From Paragyromitra xinjiangensis (Eukaryota; Ascomycota; Pezizomycetes; Pezizales; Discinaceae), in assembly GCA_038503065.1 (NCBI GenBank), contig JBCAMK010000001.1, forward strand, positions 310,001 through 374,000: 64,000 nt of DNA, given 5' to 3'. Below, one piece after another: positions 1 to 12,958 of the stretch. Each line of letters begins with the position of its first letter. The first letter of the stretch is position 1. The notes beneath the pieces are model-generated. The model saw only the letters and a program-made list of their open reading frames with translations. It had not been told where the DNA came from and made no database searches. The position numbers and the translations under genes are program-made.

Positions 1-90
1 AGCGAACGGCCTATCGTCATCTCTCCGCTCAGGATCGAAGTATCGAGAAGGGCTCCATTCCGTGGACTTCTTTGATCCAAAGTTCCCCAT
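1..90 (-). CDS. 5' end of an unidentified protein gene, cut by the window edge
   Basis: Reading the minus strand from an ATG at 90-88 gives 30 open codons to the window edge (starts MGNFGSKKSTEW, continues SRYFDPERRDDDRPFA). The composition is charged and protein-like and there is no stop. I do not recognise the family. Its orientation would make it divergent from MIA40, with 854 bp between the two starts. It could be a chance open stretch, since only 90 bases are visible. Confidence 0.3.
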   Translation of the reverse strand, partial: MGNFGSKKSTEWSPSRYFDPERRDDDRPFA

Positions 91-944
91 GTTGATGATA
101 CAGATTATTTTGGATGTTGTTTGATGTTGTCGATCCCAGATCGATGATGTCAAGCTGAATGCTGTCTTAGATCGGCTAGTGGGGGCCAGACACGACATCT
201 CCCAACACTACCAATAGAGATTAATGTAAAATTAGAAAAGAAAGGAGGATCAGAGCAATCATAGAGCCTGCTAGAATATTTATATCTGATAGGTCTACAA
301 GAATTATTCAACTTTTCGCTAAAGCTTATCGCATAAGAAGGCAGCCTGTGTTATATACCGTGATACAAAATACCCAAATCCAACGCAAGCCAGTATTTAA
401 ATGAGAGCCAACGAAAACTAGATCAATGAATGTAGTCCTATACTTTCTGCTAAAAGGTTACGGTCTCTCTGAGCGGTTATCGGGTTATAACAAAGTATAC
501 TCACCAGCTAGTCATGCCCAAAAACCCTACCCCCATACAAAGTCCCTAGGCATGCAATGTCATGTGCAGTCCACTTGATGCTATCAAAATTTATACTCTA
601 AAGGTACATGTACTAATTATTATATGTGACACTCACCCACAAATATCCGTCTAATATTTGTATTTGGGGAAATAGAATAGAATAGAATAGAATACCGTTT
701 GGCCCTTGGCAAGACTGCTATCAATCGCATCTTATCTCTATCACGTGTCGGGCCGTGCTTAGAAATGCAATGACGATACGAGTTTGAGAAAAGTCCGACG
801 GAACACTGAAGAATAAGAAAACATTACCAATTCAACAACTCTACACGGAATTTAAGCCCTGTATTCTCGTCGAAAAGACATCCCATACGCATCCACCTCC
901 TCGGCCAATTGAGTCCTTGCTAGTCTCGTCGCTCTCCCTACAAG
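91..944. other. Intergenic region upstream of MIA40
   Basis: No convincing reading frame on either strand. It contains a short AATAG microsatellite at 671-694 and the presumed promoter and pyrimidine-rich leader of MIA40 (about 870-944). Confidence 0.6.
671..694. repeat. (AATAG)n microsatellite
   Basis: Four full AATAG units plus AATA, in the intergenic region before MIA40. Confidence 0.9.
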
Positions 945-2023
945 ATGTTCCGCCCCGCAGTAACAGCAGGAAGGACTCTCCTCCGCCATTCTTCGTTACG
1001 GCCATCGCTTGTCCGTCCTGTTATCACAAATACTACAAGATCCCTCGGTACTCAAGCCTCGAAAAAGTCTAACTTTAAATCAACTGCTGTGAGATGGGCC
1101 CTTGCTGGTGGGATCGTATATTGGTACGCAACCTCTAACGTCTTCGCTGACGAACCTAAATGTTCGTTTGTCCTTCCCATGTCCCTTCCCGTGACCGCCC
1201 TATCTATAAAAAAAATTAAGGCTAATAATAACCTTGATTTCAGATTTCTCCGAGGAACCCAATAATACCTCGCCTGGCGATGATGACGACCGTCCACCCT
1301 CCCTCCTTCCTAAGCACTCCCTCCGTTCCCGCGGCTCCATACACAAGACCTCAGATGCCGAAGATGATCGTCTTGTCAATGCTTCTGACGCCATTAACAC
1401 CAAGGGCCGCGACCCTTCAAGCAGCGAAGAACCCAATGAATCGGGTACGTCTCCCCGAAGTCCTGAAGAGCTAGAGGAGGAGGCTGGTCAGGAGGGCGCA
1501 TTCAATCCAGAAACGGGGGAGATTAATTGGGATTGTCCATGTCTGGGCGGAATGGCACATGGGCCTTGCGGAGAGGAGTTCAAGACCGCATTCAGCTGTT
1601 TTGTGTTTAGCACAGAGGATCCGAAGGGCGTGGATTGTATCGACAAGTTTAAGGGAATGCAAACATGTTTCCAGCAGGTACGTATGCGCTATTTCGTGCA
1701 AATTATACGCTTATACGCTTATACGCTGACTCTCGTTCCAGCACCCTGAAGTTTACGGCTCCGAACTCGACGGTGATGACGATGATGATGAGTTAGATCC
1801 GACTGATAACACTGACAAACCTACTGAAACCACTACCAGTGAAGCCCACAGCTCTCGCTCAGACGCCCGCCTCTCTTCATCATCATCATCACCAGTTGAA
1901 AACTCTCCAGACGCCTCTTTTTCTTCAGATGCCCCCGCTCCACCAACACGAACAGCTAAAAATGATCCTGCTGCAGGAGCTTCAAGAGATGATAAAATAG
2001 CTACCCCAAAGCGTGACGCATAG
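945..2023 (+). CDS. MIA40: Mitochondrial intermembrane space import and assembly protein 40
   Basis: Oxidoreductase of the mitochondrial intermembrane space that traps and oxidises incoming twin-CX9C and CX3C proteins, partnered by Erv1. Exons 945-1161, 1244-1677 and 1742-2023 join in frame to 310 residues. Visible features: an Arg-rich mitochondrial presequence (about 1-45), one membrane anchor (about 48-66), an acidic Ser-rich spacer, the redox CPC motif at residues 170-172, then a twin CX9C pair (Cys181/191 and Cys204/214). The tail after about residue 217 is acidic and Ser-rich. Intron 1 has a good branch site (GCTAATAA, about 1221). Intron 2 is 64 nt and carries three TTATACGC units. The ATG at 945 is the first in the leader and gives the presequence. 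Identification is secure; the low-complexity tail length is typical of fungal Mia40. Confidence 0.93.
1703..1726 (+). repeat. Three TTATACGC tandem units inside MIA40 intron 2
   Basis: Perfect 8-bp unit repeated three times, filling over a third of a 64-nt intron. Confidence 0.85.
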
Positions 2024-5000
2024 TAGGAGACCAAAACTGCCAGAATTGGATACACCCGCAGAACTAGGGAAAGTAAGAGCACCGAGCCAGTAAGTCAGTG
2101 GAGAGAAAATAAAGGAGATGTATGGAGGTTGTACAGGAGAACAAGGTGTTTGTGTAGTATTCTATTGTACATTTATTTTCCCCGCTCTTCTCTCCTACTT
2201 AAAATAGATATCATATGTACAGGATGTATATATATGACTTTAGCCCAATTATTCCAGGGGCCAGGGCTGAAAGTTTTGAGGATCAAAGTTGGGCAGCTAC
2301 CGGGAACTGGCCTAAGGTAATTTTATGTGCCCAACAAAATAAACAAATAAATACTTGGAATTGGCTGCTACCATCTCTTATCATAAACTATCACTCGACA
2401 ATACTATCCTTTGATTTGCTACCAGCTTTCACGGCTTTTTGGTGCCAAGAATACCATTAATAACCAAGACCTTCTTACGAGCTAGCCTAGCGAAGGGGAT
2501 AACAGCACCCTACTCATGTCGCCGGACTGCTGTTGCTTTCCCTATCCAGGAAATAAATCTGAATTCTTACACAAGTAGGAAACTTTCCAGATTGGTGGCC
2601 GATACATGTATCTTTGTTACCCAAACGATCCTCCCTCCAAACACCAACCAATCATAAGTTGTCTCGTTGGGTGGTTTTGGTGGGCAAATATACTTCTGTG
2701 AAAGGGAAAGCAATATCAATCCAGCGACGTGAGTACAGTATGTGGTTAGATTCAGCTTGAACCTACTGGCTCTTCCACCTAATTTGGGATAATGCGGGCA
2801 TAGCCAGGACTCCGGTGCAGACAAAAGATAACATAAATCGAGATCCCAGGCACGCAACTAATCATATATCATCACTCGACTATCCATACGTCTACGGACA
2901 ATAAAATACAACACATACTCTCAAAAACTTGCCAAGGCACAACGGAATATATCCAAGAAATAAGTTCGAAGGACCCAAATCTTCCTCATGTATCTTTGGT
3001 TCCCGTGCACCTACCTCCTTCTCCTATCGCCGCCCCGCCTCAAGCAAACTGGCAAATCGGGATTAGATAGCAGTCGCCGGTCACGTTCATGCACACCTGA
3101 TGTAACGTAAACATTCAAGTTCATCCCCGAGGAAATTTTCTGCATCTCACACCGAGCGGCAACACCCGTTTCCCTCGGAATCAACTCTATTGAGTCCTAT
3201 CAATTACCGCCAACATGAAGATCCCAACGGCTCCTTGAGTCCAGAACCTCTGTTAAGCTGCTGTTGGATTTGGAGAGCTCCGGTCGCAGTGTTGCATTTG
3301 AGCACTCGTTGCATTCTCCTTGCCCTGAACCAGGATACAGCTATTCTACGCGTTTACCAATTCCCACAGGTGAAAATTCTTGTTCGCTCGCGGCTATCAA
3401 TGATCCATCTAGACCCAAAATCCCCCCACTCACAAACGCACACTCCTCTTTACGTTCAATGTGATCCAACCACTCACCTCATATCGCTGTTGGCGCAAAC
3501 ACTTCATTTTGGAGAATAGTCTAGACGAAAATCTCCACCGAAACAAACAAAAATAAAACCCTCAACCTGATGCGCTATTCTGCTTGTGGCTCAATAACAC
3601 GGATGAGATTTCGAATGATATGTCACGGGATGTGGTCTTGGCCGCCATGTGGCGTAGGCTCACGTCAACAAATCTCTTTCCCTTGCAACGCGTGTCCGCA
3701 CGGTCCGGACAAGGATAGTGTGAAACAGGTTTGGCCCTGGTTTAAGTTGGAGATGACTAGGGTGGAAACGATGGCTCTCGGGGGTCCGGCGGCTAGAGAG
3801 AAGTTAAGACGTGGTGTATGAAACATGTATTCCCAACGTTCTCTTTTTTCTTTTTCCCTACTGGGACGGGGTAGGATAAGGCATATATATGGAGTAGGTT
3901 ATATGTTCTATTGGGTTTCTAAAGAATTCCATCCCATGTTACTATCGGTTGGGTTCATCTACATAATTTCGGCTCCCTTAACTCACAGTTTCAGGTACAC
4001 TACTCAATTTCGCAGATGCTTCAAGATCAGCTACGAGTATCAGTAACTGCAGGAGATTTCCAACAATATTAAATAGTAAAATGCAGTTATTGACCAGTCC
4101 TGCCATGGATGGATTTATCGATACTTAGCATATGAAACTTGTAGATCACAAAGTTTACTAAATAATTTTCTTGCTTCCAAATAACACGTTCTTTCCTAGT
4201 TTCCAATACCAATATTTCTACAAAAAATACCTCTCACATGATCGATCCCTCAAGTGTGATCCACTAACATCCATTTCTTGCTACTTGCTGCGGCAGTTAG
4301 TGCTGAACACAGTAACACTACATGTACATACATGTATGTACATGTGGTTTGCGAACCCATGACACCGCCCCTGATCTGTGCATCGTGAAAGTTAGCCCGA
4401 TATTCCCCGAAGCGTTGAACTGTATTTGTACCCAGCATCTTGTCTGTGTGTTCACAATTTAGACAACTATGCTTTATTGCTAGATACTTCCCTATAATCT
4501 GAGAGATAAACCCTCAATATAAATGTCTTCGTGGACCTATTACCCTTTTGCTCGAAAAATTAAAATACTACAGGCTGTAACTAACTCGGTAGGAATGACT
4601 ATAACCCCAAATCCATCCATTGTTCCTCTAGAGACTAGTCTAAATCAGAAACCCTTAAGACATCCTAGCTTAAATCTCGATAAGAGATCTAACTACAGGA
4701 TTATCTCTAATCTCGGAGCTAGCCATGGTTTCGGGTTTTCTATCTTGTGACTCCCGAGTGACTTTGTATGATTTTAACGTAAGCGCTGATGATTCGCTCC
4801 AGCTCTGGAAACTCGGAGATCTCCTGTATAAAGTCTACTTACGATATATTGCCATCGCGATATGAGTGGACGAGCTTTACTGCAGCATCTGCCCTTACTT
4901 CGCCGCCCCGTATCGAAATAGATGTGGTTTTCGCTTCACCCATCTTCGCTGAAGTCATGATCCTGAGTGATGCCTGAATATAACAACGACCGAATCGGAA

Positions 5001-7869
5001 GACTGATCACTTTCAGCCCCCTCCTTCTCATTTGTAGATATATCTACAACCATATACTCATCTCTTCTCCGAAACCGGGTAGCTACAGAGAGATTCAGCA
5101 CAAACGACAAATCTTGTTCGGACGATCCATAGGTACGGAGGCTGCGCTCGCTTATAAACCATATCTGCACTTTTGTACTGTACATACCCGTGATATTCTC
5201 GCAGCCACGGTGCCCAACGGATTTATTCGCCCTGAACCCTTGAAGCGGATCATTGCTGATCCATCCCTCGGACGAACGAAGGATGAGCCTTCCCGCACTC
5301 CCAAGCACCACTAAGACATCAAAGACACCCACGAGTCATGGTATCTCACTCAACGACCGAGGCATCCTCGAAAACGACTCACCGTCCAAACAAATCATCC
5401 TAAGGCCCTTTGTTTTTTTTTGTTCCCGTGAGTATGTTCAGTTGGCACAGAAGTCACGTACATGCGGCGCGCTCCCATAAGCTGCGCTAACGTCACCCAA
5501 TCAACCGACAGGCCCGGTTCGGTTCCCAAGAACAAGATGTTCACTTGACTTGCTACAATGGTTTTAGGCCGGTTCAAATTGCTAAAATACTGTGTGAAGT
5601 TGCCAGGATACCATCTACTACCGACCCGTCTGACAGTACATAGCTATGTTGATAGTTACCAAGAGCAACCGCGCGGGGTAGGGCTTACGCGACCAGGCAT
5701 CGGGACTGTAGCGCAACCTGAATTTTTTGTGGGAATTGCGATTCATCGGAATTCTTATGATGGGGGCGGTGGACCCTCATGATCGTTGGTTTGCCAGAAA
5801 TCTTGCTCAGTAATTGTGCCTGAATACGAAGCACAACTAAGCGCAGTTTCCTTTTTTTTTTTCTTTTCGATCCCGATGGGTTTGAGGGTTTTTTTTTCTT
5901 CTCGCAATAGTGGGGTTTGAATGGGTTTTTTTACCAATTTTCTTGATTTTATTCGCTCGTCGCGACAGCTTTATATTCGTGGTTTTGTATTGATGTTTTT
6001 GGTACTGGTGCTGCAACTAAGCTTCAAGCTGCCAAGACCGCCGCATCTAAAGTCCTACTAAGCCTAATAATTCGGGAAGTGGGCCTTGGATTGATTAGGG
6101 GGATCGCAAGATGCATATGAGGGATTCATGCATGGGCTGAAAAAAACAAAGTGGAAAACATCTTCGGCTATCCATTAAACACGGGTATCCCACGGTAGGA
6201 TGGAAGACTGCATAGCGCCTAAAATGCGACTTCAGTTTTTTTGGTCGCGAAATCACCAACAGCTAGGCTCAATGGCAAAGGGCACCGTCACCACATACGT
6301 AAGGAAGTCCAACAGTGGTCGAAACAAAATGCCATAAATCCCGCCGCCCGATACGTATGTACCACATATGCACATTGGCTTGCTACCCTAAAACACTGCT
6401 ACCACTGCCGAGGTTCCGGCAGCCAGGATAGAGAGGGGGTGAGACGAGAAAGGTACAAAATCTTATGTACAGGGCCATCCCGCGCCGCAGCAACAATCAA
6501 TTTCAACAGACCCGACAATCTGGTCCGGCAATTAATGCAGTACGACAGGCATTGTGTGAAAATAGACTGGGGTGGGTTATGTCAGAACTTGTTCGCCAGG
6601 TGCCACAAGAGTACGGATGAGAGCATCGACTTGAAAATTCACACGCCGGTCCTGCTGTATGGAGTTGCATACTCATTGGATTTTGCGTGCGCGTCCGACC
6701 TGTCAGTTTTGCCCCTATATGCTCAGGTCGTATATAAATCGGATGGGAAGATTTCACCGCGACGGAAGAAAATGCGATGTGTTACACGACATGGACCTAT
6801 TTGGAACCAATATAAATGACGTGCGTACCTACACCATCATGATAAGCTGAACTCTCTCAGCTTCCTAAGTCCCCCGACTCTTGATCTTGCAATATGCAGA
6901 TAATCTTTGGTGATTTGCTCGCATTCCGTGGGAATCTCCAAGCTCTTCACCTTTGAAAACAATTAATTGCCACCTTCTACTTCAATCTCACATCAACAGT
7001 CGGCGATAGGTTTTTGGCCAATAAGCAACCACGTAATTTCTCCTAACTAGTTTGATTGGCGAAAAAGTACACGACATCGCGATACCGGTTGGTCCAAGCT
7101 TCCGGCAGATTTTAGTTGAGAGTGAACGGCGAGGAAGTTGCATTACTCCCGATTTAAATAAATACACACATGACCAGTCTTGCATATTATTCTCGTGCCA
7201 CTAATAATGCAGGCATGTCAATAGTGCATTTTATTTTGTCGATAGCAACATACCGATGTAGATAACGAGTAGAGAAGGTTCAACACCACATGTACTGCAT
7301 GTTAAGATATTCCGGCTTGGAGGTATAAAAAATGACGTACACGGAAAAAACCAGCTTCACATATATCGGTAAGCCAATAGTTATTTCAAGGTATAAAATT
7401 AATGCAGATTCAGCTCAAATTCAGCCGATAAAAGGCGGGGACAAGTGGGGGAAACCCGAGTGATACATCGTGACTCTCGTAATGTAGTAAAGAACGCACA
7501 TTAGCCAGATACATCCTAACAAATAAAAATTAAATAGCCATCACTTACGTGTAAAATCCCGCGATCTAAAGTCATTTTATGACACTCGTGTTCATTGGTC
7601 TTATCACTCCGGTCGTCCATGTATGACGGGGAAACGGAATCTTGCAGGGATGTTGCCGATCTCAGCATACACCTCTATCGAATTGTTGAAGTTTCCCCGC
7701 ATTTCGTCACTACCATCCCACTGCACTCATGTCTACTGACAAAAACATTCGATTCAAGACGACTCGTCAAAGGCCAATCCATCGTAGTCTTCTCTTCTGG
7801 CACAAATAAACGTCAGCCATCAATTCTCCATCTTCATCCCACGAAAAATCCCTCCCAGATTCAAAAGAC
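2024..7869. other. 5.8-kb gene-poor region
   Basis: I see no gene I can support. Open frames are short, lack ATG starts or have no protein-like composition; the longest (6241-6819) begins at TTG. It contains a 26-bp perfect palindrome at 4320-4345 and two TCACTCG-containing motif copies (about 2381 and 2863). The last 200 bases are pyrimidine-rich, as expected for the leader of the gene at 7870. Confidence 0.5.
4320..4345. repeat. 26-bp perfect palindrome
   Basis: The 26 bases from 4320 to 4345 equal their own reverse complement. They are built from ACATGTAC and ATGTATGTAC units and could extrude a 13-bp hairpin arm. No gene lies nearby. Confidence 0.85.
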
Positions 7870-8283
7870 ATGTCTCAATCCACCACCACCCCCACAGACA
7901 GAAGCCACTACTCTTGGACGCCCGCATCTACCCAGAGCTCGCAGTCCATCATCCAGTCGTCTGATAATGCTGCTGGGCGCGACCAGACTTCTACTGCTCA
8001 AGAACAGTCTTCGACGATTCCAGTGATTCCCCGTCGTTCGTCGTACAATTATGCACATGATAGTGCACAATTCTCTGGCATTGGAGGTAGTTCTTCTGCT
8101 GGAGGATTAGCGGGGACTCCAGCAAGCCAAGTGAAGGAGTTAAAGGATAGCGAGGTGGAAGGACTTCAGAGAAAACTGTTTCACGAGAGGAAGAAGAGTT
8201 ATACGGCGGAAGATCAGAAGCGTGCCCAGCATGAATTCATGTTGAGGGACGACAAAAACCCTCAGAGCTTCTCGGAGGTCTAA
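7870..8283 (+). CDS. Small Ser/Thr/Gln-rich protein of unknown function
   Basis: Single-exon frame of 137 codons with an ATG after a pyrimidine-rich leader. The first 85 residues are Ser/Thr/Gln-rich and probably disordered. The C-terminal 45 residues are highly charged and probably helical (KDSEVEGLQRKLFHERKKS, then AEDQKRAQHEFMLRDDK). This two-part layout, with charged residues in regular spacing, looks like selected coding sequence. No signal peptide, membrane segment or cysteine is present. I do not recognise the family. An overlapping plus-strand frame (7595-8026) lacks these qualities. Confidence 0.6.
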   Translation: MSQSTTTPTDRSHYSWTPASTQSSQSIIQSSDNAAGRDQTSTAQEQSSTIPVIPRRSSYNYAHDSAQFSGIGGSSSAGGLAGTPASQVKELKDSEVEGLQRKLFHERKKSYTAEDQKRAQHEFMLRDDKNPQSFSEV

Positions 8284-10120
8284 GTATGTTGAATTTTCAA
8301 TAGCAAGGAAGATTTGAGGAGAGCAATGAAGAACTAGGACGGGAGAGGGTGGTGTTGTGTTCAAGGAGAAGGTACATCATAGGATATCACTCAGGGTCTC
8401 TTTCTTTTTGTCTTCGATGGCAGACCAGCTGCAGGGGGTAGGGAAAATTCTCCGTTTGAGGTTTCTTGTCTTTGTCTAAGGCGAAAGCCACCATTGTTTC
8501 TCCTCCATAGTAGTACATGTAGTTACCATGTAGCTCGCTGGGCAAATATCCTTAGCTTTGACTCGTAGGTCAGAAGTAACGGGATGTTTCTGAAATCTCA
8601 AGGATCGTTGCTCTGAGGCGTTTATTTCGATAATCACTGTCTTTCATTCAAATTTCTTTTTTTCTTCGTGACATCCCGCGTCTACGTTGTTAACATATTT
8701 GCTATCAAATGACCTTCTGTGTACCCCTTTGATAGTAATCCCTACGGCAGTAATCCCTGATACTATGATCGGAATTCTGCTACCTGTTCTCAAGTTTCAG
8801 CCATTCAAACACGCGGGATACTGCAGACTCAAGAATTACCAATCATCCTAAAAGCCTTGACTGCGCGTTTAAGAAAAATGACTTTATACTTGTGTACCCT
8901 CGTTAAGTCCGTGTGAAGTAAAACCTTAAACGCCGTGATAGATACTGCAGATGAAAAATAGATCTCGCATTAGGAAAATACGTACTGCATGGGTAAGTAG
9001 GCTGTAACCCTTGATAGCGAGCCATCCACGCGAACCATAAGTCACCTATATCAGCCTTTGTTTATTGCCCGTCGCTAAGTCTCTGAGTCGATTGGCGAGA
9101 GACTTTATGGATCTGGGATAACAACTCCCGGATCTTCGTCTCACACAACTCAAGTAATAGATTGGGAATCTTAAATGCTCTTAGGTTGCGCAAGAGGACG
9201 TAAGTATGATGGTGATGGGTATCGACATAATCAAATGCACGGGAGCATGCGGGCTGGCACGATGAGTTCGCCACCTCAGTGCCCACGACACGATGAGCTG
9301 ACTGACATGCAAGCTGGAACAAAACCATCCCGCAGGTCTCAAACAAAAGGAAAATAAAAAAGCGACGAGGCCAAAGATCTTCGCGCGTAAGTTGCAACTT
9401 GGAACCAAAGACACGCACTTGCCAAGGATCAGGAGAAAAACCTGAGTCACGTATATCACATCGTGCATCTCAATCGCGTACAATAGGTATGTCGTGGGCA
9501 AAAGAGATGTTAGATAGCGGAGACGCTGCAGGTCGTGGGTTTTGTCCTCCTTGTTGAACTTGTGGCTCGTGGAGATTTCACCTTCCATTTGCTTCCACGT
9601 CCACCTCACGGACTGTAACCAAGGTGCTGCGAGGGCAAGGGCTCTACGGTATGGTAATTGCCTTGCAGCTTCTCAACAAAAAGAACAACACGAATTATGG
9701 CATAGGATGTTGAAGAATAGCTTGTCCAGTCGAAGCCAGCGAGGCTTGAGTGCATAAGAAGTGATATGAGCACGTGTAAGTAAAAAGGGATCAAGCGAAA
9801 ACTAGGAAGGAATGGGTATCGTCCACCCGGTAATAGTAGGTGTACCACGGGTTTCCCTCCCTGATCATCATGCACCGATGGTTGGAAGGAGATTTTCTTG
9901 CTTTCGATCCTGGTAAGCTATGAAGTGTAGATATGATAGCGGGCTATTTCCCTCGGGGGTGTTAGATGCCGAGCGATCAGATATCCATGGTTCTGTAAGT
10001 ATGCCGATTGAGCCGATTGAGAAGGGTAAAAAGAAATCACCAGGATCTGAATTTCAATTGAGTAGTCTGGCCGGCCAAGCCAGTCTCTTTCAATTTTATA
10101 TTCTCGGTCCCGGTGGGGGT

Positions 10121-10133
10121 GGGGGGGGGGGGG
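10121..10133. repeat. Poly-G run (13 G)
   Basis: Uninterrupted G tract preceded by a further G5. Confidence 0.9.
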
Positions 10134-11160
10134 AAGATTTAGAGTTGATTACGCGCAGATTGGACCAGCCGTACATACACCACTGAGGTCCTGCGAGCTC
10201 GTGATGCTACTTTTGGCATCGACGGTGTTAGGCTGTCTGTACCGCCCTGGTACGCAACTGTTGGCAATCAATCATTCACGATCTGGATGAACAACAGGGA
10301 TCTGATCCCGCTAATCGATGAGCATCTCCCAATAAGATCTCGATAGACTGCGCATGAAATATCGTGAACCATTGCCAATTTTGGAACATATCGTGCTTTA
10401 GAGTTGCTCTATGGTTTTTGTCTCGGGCTCAACCTTCTCGGGCGAATGCTTCGTCAAGCGCTGCAGCGTAGCTAGCCGGGGTGACAGGCTGGACAGGTTG
10501 GGTCATGGGAGACATGTCAACTTGGAGCACCTCGCTTACTAGGAAAATCTGCGCAGTGGCGCAATGCCGATCAGACCGTCACCCGGTGTCATTCGTTCGT
10601 CCCGACTTTGCGGCCCGTTCGACTACATTTGGTGCCACTCCGCCAAAGTTTTCTTTTTTTGATTCAAGCGCAATTTCCGGGACACGCCCAATGAACGCCG
10701 AATTCGTGGTAGAGCGAGATCTTCAGAGAGGTGTCCGTTAGGGGTTTCATCCCGAGTCTTGGGGGAGGGAGGGGGAGGGGGTAGGTATCGTTTTCGGTGT
10801 CCGTCCGAGTCAGTCCGACAACGCCGCAGGGCCGCAACTCCCAACCATCGTGAAAAAAAAATGAAAAACACGTTTTTGTGCTCTATCCGCAGGGTAACCA
10901 GATAAACGACTCTAGCTCGCAACCCGTTCCACGGTTCGGGCATGTTTCCTCTGCGGTTCGTTCCGAAGAGGCACACTGCTTATCCCCCCACACTCGAGCC
11001 GCTTCTCAGGAAAAAAAACCCTCTATGCATTTTTAGCTCGCCGATTTTTACTAGGAGCCATCCCCGAAGGTGATGATGATCGTCCAGGTAGGAATCAATC
11101 CTGAGCGATATCCTAAGACAGAATCGTCCAAACGTCGGGATAGTTTGAAGGTCATATGAT

Positions 11161-11180
11161 GGGATGGGATGGGATGGGAT
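11161..11180. repeat. (GGGAT)4 microsatellite
   Basis: Four perfect GGGAT units. Confidence 0.9.
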
Positions 11181-11330
11181 GGATGAGTGGGTAGGATAAC
11201 CAAAGCAATTGGAACGATACTGTAGACGAATCTTGTTAACGGTTCGAGGCGGTAGGTAAACATAGTTTTCTCTTAATTGCTACAGGCTGATAGGTCCTTC
11301 TTTTTTGTGCCTGGCAGATATCGCCATCCC

Positions 11331-11357
11331 ACCCCTCCCTCCCTCCCTGCCTGCCCT
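11331..11357. repeat. CCCT/CCTG pyrimidine tract
   Basis: Tandem CCCT units passing into CCTG units. Confidence 0.8.
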
Positions 11358-11440
11358 TGCGGGGTTCTGGTCTCAGCCTGCAATCGATGGGCTTGCAGTA
11401 CCGGTAGTTGCCGTATATCGGTTCCTTGCGAGATAAGCCG

Positions 11441-11459
11441 CATCATCATCATCATCATC
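11441..11459. repeat. (CAT)6 microsatellite
   Basis: Six CAT units in non-coding sequence. Confidence 0.9.
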
Positions 11460-12958
11460 TATCAAGCGAGAGGATAGCGATCGTGGCAAGAGAGCGAGCT
11501 CTCTTCGACTTTGACATCATGTTGTATCTCGCTAGCATCTCGCGGATCGTTCAGAGCAGTTGGTTAATTTAATTCTAATTCTTTGAGTATCCCACCAGTA
11601 AGATTGATGACGAGCCCAAGGATTGATTGGAGGTTGAGTCGCTAGTGGCCTCGTGACACTGGCCAAAAGCTTCTGCAGACCCCTGCATGTTCCTGCATTA
11701 CTCCCTGCGGACTGACCGCTTTCAGGAAACTAAGACATCCCTTTTGCGTCGCAACCCCCGCTTGAAGCAACCATTAGCGAAACAGAGTCCAGAAAACCGC
11801 AGGAATTCAGCTCTGCTTGAGCACCGCCTGGTTTCCGCTAATCCATGTTCATACAGAAATTTTTCATGTCTCGGAAAAAGGTCAGAGCGTCCTCAGCCTG
11901 CTTGCTTGCCTGCGTGCTGCCTGCCCTAAACATAGGGTGATTTTTTGATAGGCGAACCCAAGAATCAGATAGATATCGGACGAGTGTTTTTGGGTAGTGC
12001 GCGATCCCTGATGTGTTTTCGTGGTTCGCTCAATCTTAAGAAAGTACGGTAGCGGTATAGGGTGTACCTATCATGTGTATCGTACATCCCCAATGGGTAC
12101 GTAGACCGAAGGATGACTGGAATGGGGTGAAGAAGCTTTCGGGCGCTAGATGCACACTGAAAGGAAACCCTTGCAACCCATCTTGTCAGCCGAGAGCATT
12201 TGTCGGTCGCACATCGTCAATCATTTCCTAAACGGCCGAAATAGACTGCACATCATCTGGCCCCATTCCGTTCGGCGACCAGGCAGGATGCATCTGGCCG
12301 CTCCCCAGCCATGCGGTCTGTGGGACTACGAACAGACCACAACATATCGAGGGAGCAGGGGACGCGTGCGAGCGAGTAGTAGCCTCAGCGAGCGACCTCT
12401 CGTCCTTTTGATATCGTGGCCGGAAACAAGCGGCAGCGCCGAGCCTGGGTACGGCAGGGAAAACTCTTCCGCAAGGTGCAGCACAATGCGATGCGCTGCA
12501 GGTTAAGGTTTCTGGGTTGGATTTGCCAGATCTAATTGTATCCTTGTCGGTTATTATTTGTGTATTTTCAGCAACACACACCTCCCTCCCTCTCTCCGGC
12601 GCGAAGGAAGGGAAGGAAAAATAAAAAAACAGAAAGATCATCTCCTTGGGTGCGGAGGTAGGGGTAGGTACCAGAATGGCGGCTTAGATGATGAGCAAAT
12701 GAACACTCGTTCGCTCCCTTTCCCTCCACACATCCGCAATGGGCACCGCAAGAGGCTGGGGCAGAAGGGGGCTCACGTCCACAATCGCTTTCCGGACCAC
12801 TCAACCTCTCTCCAGCTAGCTGCTGCGTGAAGATGTACCACGACCGCGCAGCGGGCGTCTCTTTGCTTGTCGCGAAAGAGAGAAATCTACGGAGAGATGG
12901 TCATAAGTAGAGTAGCCCTGTGGACTGTTTCCGTCTCTTGTCGTGCTCCTTGCTCGAT

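Larger units (their letters stand above)
8284..12958. other. Gene-poor region far upstream of medA
   Basis: No supported gene. It holds several simple repeats: a run of 13 G (10121-10133), GGGAT x4 (11161-11180), a CCCT/CCTG tract (about 11331-11357) and CAT x6 (11441-11459). From about 10.4 kb the sequence becomes GC-richer and pyrimidine-striped, typical of a long promoter of a developmental regulator. A TCATAGGATATCACTCAG motif lies at 8377-8394. Confidence 0.5.

Noticed and set aside
6241..6819. 192-codon open frame, plus strand
   Set aside because: Starts at TTG, no family motif, and overlaps an open frame on the other strand; most likely chance in a long non-coding stretch.
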